From NCBI GenBank assembly GCA_002176905.1, contig MSYE01000099.1, positions 1 through 30,364 on the forward strand: 30,364 bases of DNA. The letters are read 5' to 3'. Below the pieces are notes generated by a model. That model was not told the DNA's origin. It saw nothing but the letters and a program-made list of their open reading frames with translations, and searched no databases. This DNA is from a bacterium F11. GTDB lineage: Bacteria > Elusimicrobiota > Elusimicrobia > F11. Below, in pieces: positions 17,420-25,448 of this stretch; within the stretch, counting starts at the first letter, position 1; every line of letters starts with the position of its first letter. The position numbers and the translations under genes are program-made.

Positions 17420-19300
17420 ATGGATATATATATGAACGAAGATTTTAATATCAATAATCTACTTAAGGAAGGATTATCCTGTTTTGATAAGGGAGATAAT
17501 CAGGGGGCCATTGTTCGCCTTCGTCGAGTGCTCAGGCAATTGCGCCGTCAGGGCAAAATGAAACAAGTGGCTGAAACATTGGTTCATCTTTCCAAGGTTT
17601 ATCATCACCAGCGCCAGTATTCTGATGTGTGGGGACTGCTTGATGAAGCACGGTCTCTTTTTGTTAAAGAAAAAGATCCCTTTGGTCTGGCCTCAGTGTG
17701 TCACCATCTTTCTTTGGTTAATCGCCATCTTAAGCGCACACAGGTGGCCCTCGACTATGCCATTGAATCCGCAAATCTATTTGATCAGCTAGGCGGTTGC
17801 CTTGAAGCGGCTTGGTGTTACAATAATATGGCGTCCCTTTATGCTGAGATGTCTTCAAAAAAAGAAGCATGGGCCTATGTCCACCGAGCAAGGCTTCTTT
17901 TTACTCAATATGGATCTGAACTGGGAATGGCATGGAATGCCTGTATCACGGCTCAGCTCTATTTGAAAGAGAGAGCCATCAAGAAGGCTCAACAATTTTA
18001 CCATCGGGCTTACCCTGTCTTTAAAAGGATGGATCAAAAGGACGGAATGGCCCATTGTTGGTTGAATTGGGGCATGATTGAAATAAAGCGATACAAAAAC
18101 AAACGGGCCCTTCGGGTGATCGAAGTGGCAAGTCAATTATTTGAGAAAATCGGCGATAAGGAACATTTGGGAGAATGTTGGCTTGCCAAAGCTGTTATTT
18201 GGAAAATACAAGGTCACCAAAAATTGGCTCTTCAAGCCAACCACAAAGCTCTCCGCTTGTTGAGTTCCAACCGTGACAATGCGGGTGTGGCTCAAAGTCT
18301 TGTTCAACTTGGCCAGATTTATCGAGATCTCGGGAAAAACCTGAAAGCGTGGCGTTTTTTAAATTTTGCATCAGAAATATATAAGGAAACAAACAACAGG
18401 AAAGGACTCGGTTTGGTTACCAAAGAACTGGGTAACACTTACCTTGACTTGGATGATCTCCCCCATGCCAAGGATTGTTTCAGACGTGCCGGTCGGCTCG
18501 CAGAGGAAGCGAAAGATAATAATCTTAAAATGGAAGTTGAGAAGAACAATATACGGATATTAATGGAAGAAGGGCATTTGCAACAAGCCCAAGAGAAATG
18601 GGAAACCCTTTTTAACCTCTGCACCCAAGAAGACATTCCTGAAATTCAAGTTTCTGTAAAACTGGATCAAGCAAGGCTCCTTCTTTTATTGGGTGAAAAG
18701 GAGGCTGCTTACGGAGCATTGGATGAAGCTGAAACGATTTCAATCAAGAATGAATTGCATCAGAATAAGCCCGTTATTGACCTTATCCGAGGAGAATATT
18801 TGCTTTTAACTGGAGATAGACAAGGAGCAGAAGAGAAGCTAAAGGATTCCAACCAACTTTCTTCTCAAATGGGACTTGAACGAATTCAGACAGAATCCCT
18901 GATGGCCCTTATTGAAATGGATTTGGAGAATGAAAAAGGTGGGCAATGGATTGATTATTTGGATCAACTTGAACAACGGGTTCGCCGTTTGGGTTCATCC
19001 AAACTGAAGGCGCGTTTCTACTATTTGAAAGGGCGCTATCAGAGGACGAAGGCCCAAGGTCAACATGAAACCTATTTTCATCAAAGTTTGCGAATGGCCA
19101 AGGAGTCTGGATTAAAGGTGTTGTCTCGGGTACTTATTATTGGACTTCTGGATTTATTCCGAGAAGAGCAGGGATCAACATCATTTCCTGTTATCAATGA
19201 ATATAACATCCGTCTCATGAGAGAAGGGCCCCCCGATTTGCATCTGATTCGTCCCTCTTATGAGCTCGTCTCCACGGTCTCGGTTTCTTTGGTGGCCTAA
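17420..19300 (+). CDS. Large tetratricopeptide-repeat (TPR) protein
   Basis: A 626-residue protein made almost wholly of paired helices with about 40-residue spacing and TPR-like positions (for example AAWCYNNMASLYAEMSSKKEA, VAQSLVQLGQIYRDLGKN, LVTKELGNTYLDLDDLPHAKD). I estimate about twelve repeats. There is no signal peptide, membrane segment or enzymatic domain, so it is probably a cytosolic interaction scaffold; repeats of this kind resemble those of signalling proteins. A second ATG at 17432 is an alternative start; neither has a strong ribosome binding site. The next gene is 20 nt downstream and probably co-transcribed. Partner unknown. Confidence 0.75.
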   Translation: MDIYMNEDFNINNLLKEGLSCFDKGDNQGAIVRLRRVLRQLRRQGKMKQVAETLVHLSKVYHHQRQYSDVWGLLDEARSLFVKEKDPFGLASVCHHLSLVNRHLKRTQVALDYAIESANLFDQLGGCLEAAWCYNNMASLYAEMSSKKEAWAYVHRARLLFTQYGSELGMAWNACITAQLYLKERAIKKAQQFYHRAYPVFKRMDQKDGMAHCWLNWGMIEIKRYKNKRALRVIEVASQLFEKIGDKEHLGECWLAKAVIWKIQGHQKLALQANHKALRLLSSNRDNAGVAQSLVQLGQIYRDLGKNLKAWRFLNFASEIYKETNNRKGLGLVTKELGNTYLDLDDLPHAKDCFRRAGRLAEEAKDNNLKMEVEKNNIRILMEEGHLQQAQEKWETLFNLCTQEDIPEIQVSVKLDQARLLLLLGEKEAAYGALDEAETISIKNELHQNKPVIDLIRGEYLLLTGDRQGAEEKLKDSNQLSSQMGLERIQTESLMALIEMDLENEKGGQWIDYLDQLEQRVRRLGSSKLKARFYYLKGRYQRTKAQGQHETYFHQSLRMAKESGLKVLSRVLIIGLLDLFREEQGSTSFPVINEYNIRLMREGPPDLHLIRPSYELVSTVSVSLVA

Positions 19301-19320
19301 GTTTTGGTAATGTCTACTCC

Positions 19321-20046
19321 ATGAGAACACTTCCCCCAAAAAATCGATCCACCTCTCCATTTGGACCGGCCCTGCCGGAAGCAGATCCCCTTGCGAATCT
19401 CAAAGAGGCTTTTTCTACAGCATTTCCCAACTCAATTAAAGACAAAAGGCCCCCTCTTCATATTTGGGACGACGCAAGGTATGTTCCAGTCTGGATGGAT
19501 TTCTTTCGAGATGCACCGGCCAATGAGGCGCAAGGCCTCAATGAATTCTGTTCGTTTTTGACGAAATATCATGCTGAATTTGCCGAATCCCAGCTTCGAT
19601 CAATCCTTCTTCAAGCCGTGGAAGATCTTTTTAATTTAAAGACAGAGCTATTCCTTATTGATCATCATGACAAAGAATCTTGCGAAAAGTTGGGATGGGA
19701 TGGTGACCATCGTGATGTTGTTCTTTTTCAAAAGGAACGAAACTCTTTGGTGGGTCTATTTTTTGCTCCTTTCCTAGAGAAAACCCCGGGTGAATTTACC
19801 GGATTCGTTGAGCGGTGGGCGAATTCGAACAACTTGGATCGCCTTCTTCATTTCATTGACTTCTGTTTTGGGGCAAAAAATCCAACATTTGAACATTATT
19901 TGCTTTTTACCCATCCGCCTCTCGCCCGATTTGTTGAAGACAAGCCTTTTCTTTTGTCCCGCCTTCAACACGCTGCTCCCCTTCTAAAAAAACTCAAGTC
20001 TCCCACTTGGGAAGCTGACGTTCGTAAAGCCTTAGGGATTTCATAA
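19321..20046 (+). CDS. Hypothetical protein, 241 residues, paired with the TPR gene
   Basis: I do not recognise a family. The product starts with a proline-rich, likely disordered region (about 1-45). It continues as a mostly helical, aromatic-rich domain with HIWDDARYVPVWMDFFRDAP, DLFNLKTELFLIDHHDKESCEKLGWDGDHRD and HFIDFCFGAKNPTFEHYLLF. There is no signal peptide or membrane helix. The histidine/aspartate cluster near 118-131 could bind metal, but that is a guess. It follows the TPR gene by 20 nt, so the two may act together. Its stop codon lies at the edge of the long inverted repeat. Confidence 0.6.
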   Translation: MRTLPPKNRSTSPFGPALPEADPLANLKEAFSTAFPNSIKDKRPPLHIWDDARYVPVWMDFFRDAPANEAQGLNEFCSFLTKYHAEFAESQLRSILLQAVEDLFNLKTELFLIDHHDKESCEKLGWDGDHRDVVLFQKERNSLVGLFFAPFLEKTPGEFTGFVERWANSNNLDRLLHFIDFCFGAKNPTFEHYLLFTHPPLARFVEDKPFLLSRLQHAAPLLKKLKSPTWEADVRKALGIS

Positions 20047-20128
20047 TCGCATTCGCTTTCGCAATCGCGCACGCGATCGATTTATTAATTATCGAAAGCG
20101 TGCGCGATTGCGAAAGCGAATGCGATTG
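20044..20128. repeat. Long inverted repeat with perfect 30-bp arms, built of hexamers
   Basis: Left arm 20045-20074 and right arm 20098-20127 are exact reverse complements. Inside, TCGAT (20077-20081) and ATCGA (20091-20095) add 5 more pairs after a 2x2 mismatch, leaving a 9-nt loop. The right half reads as tandem hexamers starting at 20093: CGAAAG, CGTGCG, CGATTG, CGAAAG, CGAATG, CGATTG. The left half mirrors this as CNNTCG-type units. It lies between two convergent genes, 20041-20145 being otherwise non-coding, and begins in the stop codon of the upstream gene. It may be a bidirectional 3'-end structure or a REP/MITE-like mobile palindrome; there is no T-run. Confidence 0.95.
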
Positions 20129-20145
20129 GGACATATGGTGGGGGA

Positions 20146-21072
20146 TTAAGGAGTCTGGGTCTTTTCTTTGGCTTCTTCGGCGGCTTTTCTTTCTGCTTCT
20201 TTTCTTAATGCTTCCTTTTTTGCAGCTCTTCTTTTGGCGGCCTCTTTCCTTTGTTTTTCTTGCTTGATCCGTTTTTTGGTTCCTTTGATGGCCAATGTCA
20301 ATTCATAACGGACCTCATCATGTTTCTCCACTTGTAAAGATTCTTTCAGGGTGGTGAGATCTTCTTTCCTGGCGTGATAATGAAAGTAAAGGGCTGCAAA
20401 AAGGCGAATGTCCATATCAGAAGAGGCGAGATGACTGCGAACCGCTTTGTTGTTTCGTGTAACAATATCCCAACCTTTGTTAGCTCTGGCTTGAACGTAG
20501 GGACTCTTATCTTCTTTCATCTCCTTCATAATTTCCCGAAAGTCGTTTTTAATGGAGTGGGTGGCGGCCATGGCCAGGACCGAGGCTGCCCGAATTTCTT
20601 CTCGCGGATCACTTGAGAGGTCCACAAGGGGTTTGATGGTTTCTTCCCATCTCAATAAGCCCATGGCCAAGGTGGCTCTCTGTCGCAAAGGAAGGCTGGG
20701 ATCGGATTGGGCGATCTGAATATAGGCGGGAAGTCCTGTTCTTGCTCGGAACCGCATCAAGGCGTCTAATGAGGCGGATCGAACAAGCAAACTTTTGTGT
20801 TGGGCTCCTCCCACTAGGGCATCTACTATTTTTCGAAGGTTTCGTTGACCAATCACCCAGGCGGCGCGTTCTTTTTCAAGAACAGAAGCTTTTTGAGATT
20901 TTAATATTTGGGATAAGAGGTCAGCGGTTTGTTTTGATACCTTTTTATCCTTTTCGTTCACCAACGAGTCCATGAAGGCTAGCTTTTCCTCTATGGTCCC
21001 CGTTTTAAGGGGTGAGGCCAAGAGAAAGGAGGAAAAAAAAAGGCAGCAAAAAAAACCAAGAAAGATTTTCAT
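20146..21072 (-). CDS. Exported HEAT-repeat protein with lysine/alanine/glutamate-rich tail
   Basis: A 308-residue product with an N-terminal signal peptide (MKIFLGFFCCLFFSSFLLA, cleavage predicted near residue 19) and about five HEAT-like helical repeats (residues about 60-255; RSASLDALMRFRARTGLPAYI, IRAASVLAMAATHSI). It ends in a highly charged KEAAKRRAAKKEALRKEAER-type helix that probably forms a long single helix or coiled coil. It is presumably periplasmic and a binding scaffold. It overlaps the recR stop by 4 nt (ATGA), so it is translated with DNA-repair genes although functionally unrelated. No enzymatic motif. Confidence 0.72.
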   Translation of the reverse strand: MKIFLGFFCCLFFSSFLLASPLKTGTIEEKLAFMDSLVNEKDKKVSKQTADLLSQILKSQKASVLEKERAAWVIGQRNLRKIVDALVGGAQHKSLLVRSASLDALMRFRARTGLPAYIQIAQSDPSLPLRQRATLAMGLLRWEETIKPLVDLSSDPREEIRAASVLAMAATHSIKNDFREIMKEMKEDKSPYVQARANKGWDIVTRNNKAVRSHLASSDMDIRLFAALYFHYHARKEDLTTLKESLQVEKHDEVRYELTLAIKGTKKRIKQEKQRKEAAKRRAAKKEALRKEAERKAAEEAKEKTQTP

Positions 21073-21671
21073 CGGACTTCTGATAAGAGGCGCCGGCCTT
21101 CAAAGGCCCGGGTCAGGGTTAATTCATCGGCATACTCAAGAGAAGATCCTGATGGGAGACCGTAAGCCAAACGGGATATTTTCTTGCCAAGAGGGTGTAT
21201 CAGCTGAGAGAGATAAGTCGCAGTGGCTTCTCCTTCGACTGTGGGGTTGGTCGCCAGAATGATTTCATCAATCGAGGGATCTTTTTGATGGAGGCGGTTC
21301 AAAAGAGGTTCGATGCGAAGGTCACGCGGTCCAATGCCATCCAACGGAGCCAGCGCTCCTCCCAAAAGGTGATAATGTCCGTTAAAGACCCCGGCTTTCT
21401 CCAACGCCATCAGGTCTGATATCTCCTCGACAATACAAAGAAGGTGTTGATCACGGGTTCCATCTGAGCATCGTTCACAGAGATTTTGTTCGGTGAAAAT
21501 GCCGCAGAGAGGGCACCGTTTCAAATGGTGTTTGGCTTCAAGAATGGTACGAACAATACTTTCTGTTTCAGTGGACCGAAGAAGGAAAAGGGCCATTCGC
21601 TCGGCCATTTTTGGTCCGATACCTGGGAGTTTTCGGATGGCTTCAACCAGGTTTTGCCAGCGTCGGGTCAT
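21069..21671 (-). CDS. recR: Recombination protein RecR
   Basis: Forms rings with RecO and loads RecA at gaps. The 200-residue product has the N-terminal helix-hairpin-helix (LPGIGPKMAERMALFLL), a four-cysteine zinc finger (RCPLCG ... LCERCSD), the Toprim domain with CIVEEISDLMALEKAGVFNGHYHLLGG and the C-terminal LAYGLPSGSSLEYADELTLTRAFEGRRL. Full length for the family. The ATG overlaps the dnaX stop by 4 nt. The usual intervening ybaB/ebfC gene is absent. Confidence 0.97.
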   Translation of the reverse strand: MTRRWQNLVEAIRKLPGIGPKMAERMALFLLRSTETESIVRTILEAKHHLKRCPLCGIFTEQNLCERCSDGTRDQHLLCIVEEISDLMALEKAGVFNGHYHLLGGALAPLDGIGPRDLRIEPLLNRLHQKDPSIDEIILATNPTVEGEATATYLSQLIHPLGKKISRLAYGLPSGSSLEYADELTLTRAFEGRRLLSEVR

Positions 21672-23503
21672 GAAGAAGGACTCTCCCTTTTTAAAGCACC
21701 AGGAAAGAATTTAAGAACCCGTTGAACATCGGGTTCGACATCCTTCGGTGAAACATCTTCGTAGAGGAGTGTGGGTTCAGGGGGTGGCGCAACAATTCGG
21801 GGACGCGCTTCAAGGGTTTGAGGCGTTTTTGACCGAGGTGCTCCTGCTGCTTTTGGAATACTTTTGGTTTGAATGGAGAGAAGGACATGAAACCGATTTA
21901 AAAAAGGAGATTCCAGAAGGGCAAGGGAACGATTAACCATTTGTTCACTAAACGTTTTATCAAATTCCAGAATGAGGGAAGTTTCTGAAAAGGACAAGGT
22001 GGCTTCTTCTAGGGTTGATGCCAAAGATTGTTTGATTTTGGCCACATCGTCAATAAAGTGAGACCAATGGGTTTGAATGGTTTCCTTTAATAACGGTTCA
22101 ATTTTCCCTATTTTGGATGTTGATGGAGGAGGTGTGGCCAGGGCAGTTGATTGAGACGAAAGACTGGGTCCTTCTGAAGAGGATTTTTGTTGAGGTAAAA
22201 AAGTGGAAGCCCCTTTCTGAGTTCCTTCCATTCCTTTGGGGGGGGTGGGGAATGATTTGGGGAGAGATGCGGGAGGGGCTTGAGAAGGCCGAATGGATTT
22301 TGCGGGAGGGGAAAATCCTTTGGCACCTTTAAAGGAATTTTCTTGTGTTTCCCATTTTCCCAATCGTTCAATAAGGTTACGGACATCTAACGTTTTTTGA
22401 CCAATGCGCAGGGCATAGGTTTCAAATACCACGCGGGGCATATCTGATCGACGCATCTCTTCGAGAGCGCGAGAAAGAAGTCGGATATTGCGTTCCAGGG
22501 TTTCGTAATTGTATTTTTGCGCGTTTTCCCGAAGTGATTGGCTTTCCGATAAAAGAGGATCCTTCACTTCGGCTTTGACGAGCAGAAGCATGTGATAATA
22601 ATGTTGAAGATCTTTTGCTAGTTGAGTGAGGTCAATCCCATTTTGAACCGATTCATTCAAACTTTGAAGGATTCGTGGCGGTTGACCTTCCACCAAAACA
22701 GAAGCAAATGAGGTGACCACTTCCATGGGAAGAAGTCCCAGAAGGTCCCGCAAACTCTTTGTTGTGATGCCATCGGGCGAGAACACCAAAGCCTGATCCA
22801 AAAGGGAAAGCGCATCCCGTAAAGAACCTTCAACAAATCGAACAATATTTTTGATGGCGTCATCTTCCACTTTGACTTTCTCTTTCTGACAAATGGTTTT
22901 GAGGTGATTAAACACCAGGTCAGGGGCAATAGGGCGAAGAGAAAACCGTTGGCAGCGGGAAAGAATGGGAGCGGGTATTTTATGGACCTCTGTGGTGGCC
23001 ATCATAAAGATGACATGAGAAGGAGGCTCTTCGAGTGTTTTCAAGAGGGCCCCAAAGGCATCTTTGGTAATTTGATGTGCTTCGTCGATAATATAGATAC
23101 GGTATCGGCTTTTTGATGGGGAGTATTTGGCGTTTTCTCGCAGTTCCCGGATTTGTTCAATTCCCCGGTTCGAAGCCCCATCGATCTCAAGGACATCATC
23201 CATCGATGTTCCTTGTCCAATGGAAACACAGGAGTCACATTTGTGGCAAGGTTGGAGCGTGGGTCCTTTTTCACAATTGAGGCACTTGGCCAGGATGCGG
23301 GCGGTGGTTGTTTTTCCTACCCCACGAGGTCCTGAAAAAATATAAGCATGGGCAATGCGACTTGATCCCAAGGCGTTTTGAAGCGTTTGGGAAACCGATA
23401 ATTGCCCCACCAAATCATCAAATGATTGAGGCCGATATTTGCGTGCGAAAACAATATAAGACATAGACGGTGGATTTAAAACCTGAACTGGAATTTGAGA
23501 CAT
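21668..23503 (-). CDS. dnaX: DNA polymerase III subunits tau/gamma
   Basis: Clamp-loader ATPase. The 611-residue product contains the AAA+ P-loop GPRGVGKTT (58-66), a zinc site with C77, C86, C89 and C92 (C74 nearby), DEAH at 140-143, and the SRC arginine finger (182-184). A proline/serine-rich linker (about 400-465) and a tau-like C-terminal domain follow. The first ATG (23503) gives 13 extra residues before MSYIVFARKYRPQSFDDLVGQ, the canonical family start (ATG at 23464); neither start has a good ribosome binding site. No A-rich slippery site is seen, so a separate gamma form is not predicted. It overlaps recR by 4 nt. Confidence 0.95.
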   Translation of the reverse strand: MSQIPVQVLNPPSMSYIVFARKYRPQSFDDLVGQLSVSQTLQNALGSSRIAHAYIFSGPRGVGKTTTARILAKCLNCEKGPTLQPCHKCDSCVSIGQGTSMDDVLEIDGASNRGIEQIRELRENAKYSPSKSRYRIYIIDEAHQITKDAFGALLKTLEEPPSHVIFMMATTEVHKIPAPILSRCQRFSLRPIAPDLVFNHLKTICQKEKVKVEDDAIKNIVRFVEGSLRDALSLLDQALVFSPDGITTKSLRDLLGLLPMEVVTSFASVLVEGQPPRILQSLNESVQNGIDLTQLAKDLQHYYHMLLLVKAEVKDPLLSESQSLRENAQKYNYETLERNIRLLSRALEEMRRSDMPRVVFETYALRIGQKTLDVRNLIERLGKWETQENSFKGAKGFSPPAKSIRPSQAPPASLPKSFPTPPKGMEGTQKGASTFLPQQKSSSEGPSLSSQSTALATPPPSTSKIGKIEPLLKETIQTHWSHFIDDVAKIKQSLASTLEEATLSFSETSLILEFDKTFSEQMVNRSLALLESPFLNRFHVLLSIQTKSIPKAAGAPRSKTPQTLEARPRIVAPPPEPTLLYEDVSPKDVEPDVQRVLKFFPGALKRESPSS

Positions 23504-23560
23504 CTTAGCACAAATTTGTCTCTTGCCGCTTGTCCTCTTCGTCAGGGGTGGGGACCGATT

Positions 23561-24298
23561 CTAGTGGTGTTTTAACAACAGAATAATGCAAAACCCCATC
23601 CCAAGAAGAATGATTTGGGCCAAGGTTGGTTTGAGGTCAACATGTTCATGAAGCTGAGGAATCAGGTCAGCCAGGGCAATATAGAGGAATCCACCTGCGG
23701 CCAGAGGAAGAATAAAGGTTTGGAGAGGAACAGCCATCTCGGCAGAGAGGTAAGTTAAAACCCCACCGACCACAGCGGCTGAAGCCGAAAGAGCATTGAG
23801 CATGAGGGCTTTACGAACGGTCAATCCCCCATGAATGAGAACACCAAAGTCGCCCAATTCTTGTGGGATTTCATGCAAAATAATTGCAATGGTAATGGAG
23901 ATTCCCACGCCGGGTCCTGCCAAAAACGATCCCGCAATAATAATGCCATCAATAAAATTGTGAACCGCATCTCCGACCAAGATCATGGAGGCCGCAACAG
24001 GTCTGGAATGATCCTCAGGTCGTTGGTGATGATGACAATGCCGCCAGATGAGAAACTTCTCCAATATAAAAAAGAGGAAAACCCCACAGGCCACCATCAG
24101 CATGGGATGAGAGGAATTTTTTTCAAGAGATTCGGGGATAAGATGGAGAAAAGCGGCTCCCAACATGGTGCCAGAGGCCAAACTGATAAGATAAAAAGTG
24201 ATTTTTCGGATATTGGCTTTGATACCAAAGAAAACAAGTCCAATAAAGGAAATAAGACCAACTAGAACCGTTGCTATGAGGATTTGCACAAGAACCAT
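23561..24298 (-). CDS. ZIP-family divalent metal transporter
   Basis: A 245-residue polytopic inner-membrane protein with about eight membrane segments. The family metal-site motifs are HNFIDG (113-118) and HEIPQE (142-147) in neighbouring helices, with a histidine-rich loop between helices 3 and 4 (RHCHHHQRPEDH, 86-97). It probably imports zinc or another divalent cation; the exact ion cannot be read from sequence. It sits 19 nt after the SH3/HEAT gene and 57 nt before dnaX, in the same direction. A terminator between it and dnaX is not visible. Confidence 0.92.
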   Translation of the reverse strand: MVLVQILIATVLVGLISFIGLVFFGIKANIRKITFYLISLASGTMLGAAFLHLIPESLEKNSSHPMLMVACGVFLFFILEKFLIWRHCHHHQRPEDHSRPVAASMILVGDAVHNFIDGIIIAGSFLAGPGVGISITIAIILHEIPQELGDFGVLIHGGLTVRKALMLNALSASAAVVGGVLTYLSAEMAVPLQTFILPLAAGGFLYIALADLIPQLHEHVDLKPTLAQIILLGMGFCIILLLKHH

Positions 24299-24317
24299 AA
24301 CGGCTAAATTACCATTT

Positions 24318-25448
24318 CTAAGGCTGGGCGAGAATCTCGTTAAGGGCGTTTACAAGTGGTTTGTTTTGTGAGGTAGCCCAGGTTTCAGAGAAACTTTGGA
24401 GTGCGAAGGGAACACGCGGATGACCACTATTTTTAAGGAGATTTAAGATGGTAAGCACCTCGGCTTCTTCCGCACCATGAACGCGACGGGTGGTGAGTTC
24501 GGCAACGCGTCTGATCAGATCTTCGATCAACTGTCGGCTATGCGACACCCCTCGTTCTCTTAATGCGGCCAAGGTCACCGAGCGAATTTTGGAGTCTGAA
24601 TCCCGATAGAGTTTCCCCCAGGAAGAAGAGTAATCCTCATGAACAGAGAGGAGTTCAATAAACCGAGGTCCAATAACCCGATGAACAACGGGATCCGGAT
24701 TTTTGAGGGCTCTTTCATAAAAGCCCACCGTGGAAAAGGAAGAATCCCTCCCCAACGTCATGGGGGTTGTTTCTTGGGTAAATTCGATTGCTTGGGAGGG
24801 TTCAAAAACATGGATGTCATTTGTCTCCACCCACCCAGGTATATCCGGGAATCGGCTTCCTGCTGCTTCAAATTGTTTGGAAGTGGCTGCCAAATAGAGA
24901 TCCACACCGGGCTGAATTTTTTTACGGGTCGATTTGGTGGGTGTGGAGAAAACACGCAGAAAATCTCCCGTTCCCATGGTATAGCGTACGTCATAACCCG
25001 TTTCATCCTTAAAAACCCGAACCCCGTCCCATAGCACCACCCCAAGAGGCAATTTGGCCCGTTCTTTTCGCCCTTTGGCACGCTTGTCCAAGACTTTGGT
25101 TTTTCTCTTCCTTCGCTTCTTCCATTTTTTGGGTTTCGCCTTTTTTTTCTTGGGAATTTTGAGAATTTTGTTTTTGCTATCAGACCCCTTTTCAAGATGC
25201 GCCAAGAGTTCCTTTCGGATATCGGAGATGCTAACCGAGGAGGAAGAAACGGTTTCCTTTGGAGCGGATTTCACAGGATCTATCTGAGGGGGTTTAACCT
25301 TAACGGTGGTCTTGGGTGGCGGAGGAGGAGCCGGTTTATTGAGAAAGGAAAGGTATCCTTTCTTGTAGCTGAAAAATAGCCCAAAACCGATGATACCCAA
25401 GAGAATTAAATAAAAGAAAAAGCGTTTAATATTGAAGCTCCAGATCAA
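24318..25448 (-). CDS. Membrane-anchored protein with proline-rich, Lys/Arg-rich, SH3-like and HEAT regions
   Basis: A 376-residue product starting at a TTG inside the end of the preceding gene (23-nt overlap). Its order is: short basic N-terminus, one membrane anchor (about 9-27), a proline-rich stretch (38-60, PAPPPPPK), a linker (60-92), a very basic block (93-132, with about 25 Lys/Arg), a beta-rich SH3-like domain (about 134-213), and a helical HEAT-like C-terminus (about 270-376). The layout suggests an inner-membrane protein reaching across the periplasm, the basic block perhaps touching lipid, LPS or nucleic acid. Family not recognised; domain calls are by eye. Confidence 0.6.
   Translation of the reverse strand: MIWSFNIKRFFFYLILLGIIGFGLFFSYKKGYLSFLNKPAPPPPPKTTVKVKPPQIDPVKSAPKETVSSSSVSISDIRKELLAHLEKGSDSKNKILKIPKKKKAKPKKWKKRRKRKTKVLDKRAKGRKERAKLPLGVVLWDGVRVFKDETGYDVRYTMGTGDFLRVFSTPTKSTRKKIQPGVDLYLAATSKQFEAAGSRFPDIPGWVETNDIHVFEPSQAIEFTQETTPMTLGRDSSFSTVGFYERALKNPDPVVHRVIGPRFIELLSVHEDYSSSWGKLYRDSDSKIRSVTLAALRERGVSHSRQLIEDLIRRVAELTTRRVHGAEEAEVLTILNLLKNSGHPRVPFALQSFSETWATSQNKPLVNALNEILAQP

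Noticed and set aside
20041..20130. CRISPR array or tandem repeat gene cassette
   Set aside because: The repeated units are only 6 bp, have no spacers and are arranged as a mirrored palindrome; no cas genes are nearby.
22238..22245. Run of eight G (C on the coding strand) in dnaX as a frameshift
   Set aside because: The proline-rich linker stays in frame on both sides and the protein is full length.
21668..23503. Programmed frameshift in dnaX producing gamma
   Set aside because: No run of seven or more A, and no A-AAA-AAG, was seen on the coding strand; the longest A-runs are five bases.
24758..25195. 145-codon minus-strand frame overlapping the SH3/HEAT gene
   Set aside because: A frame-shifted reading of the lysine-rich block; the longer frame has a membrane anchor and structured domains and is the real gene.
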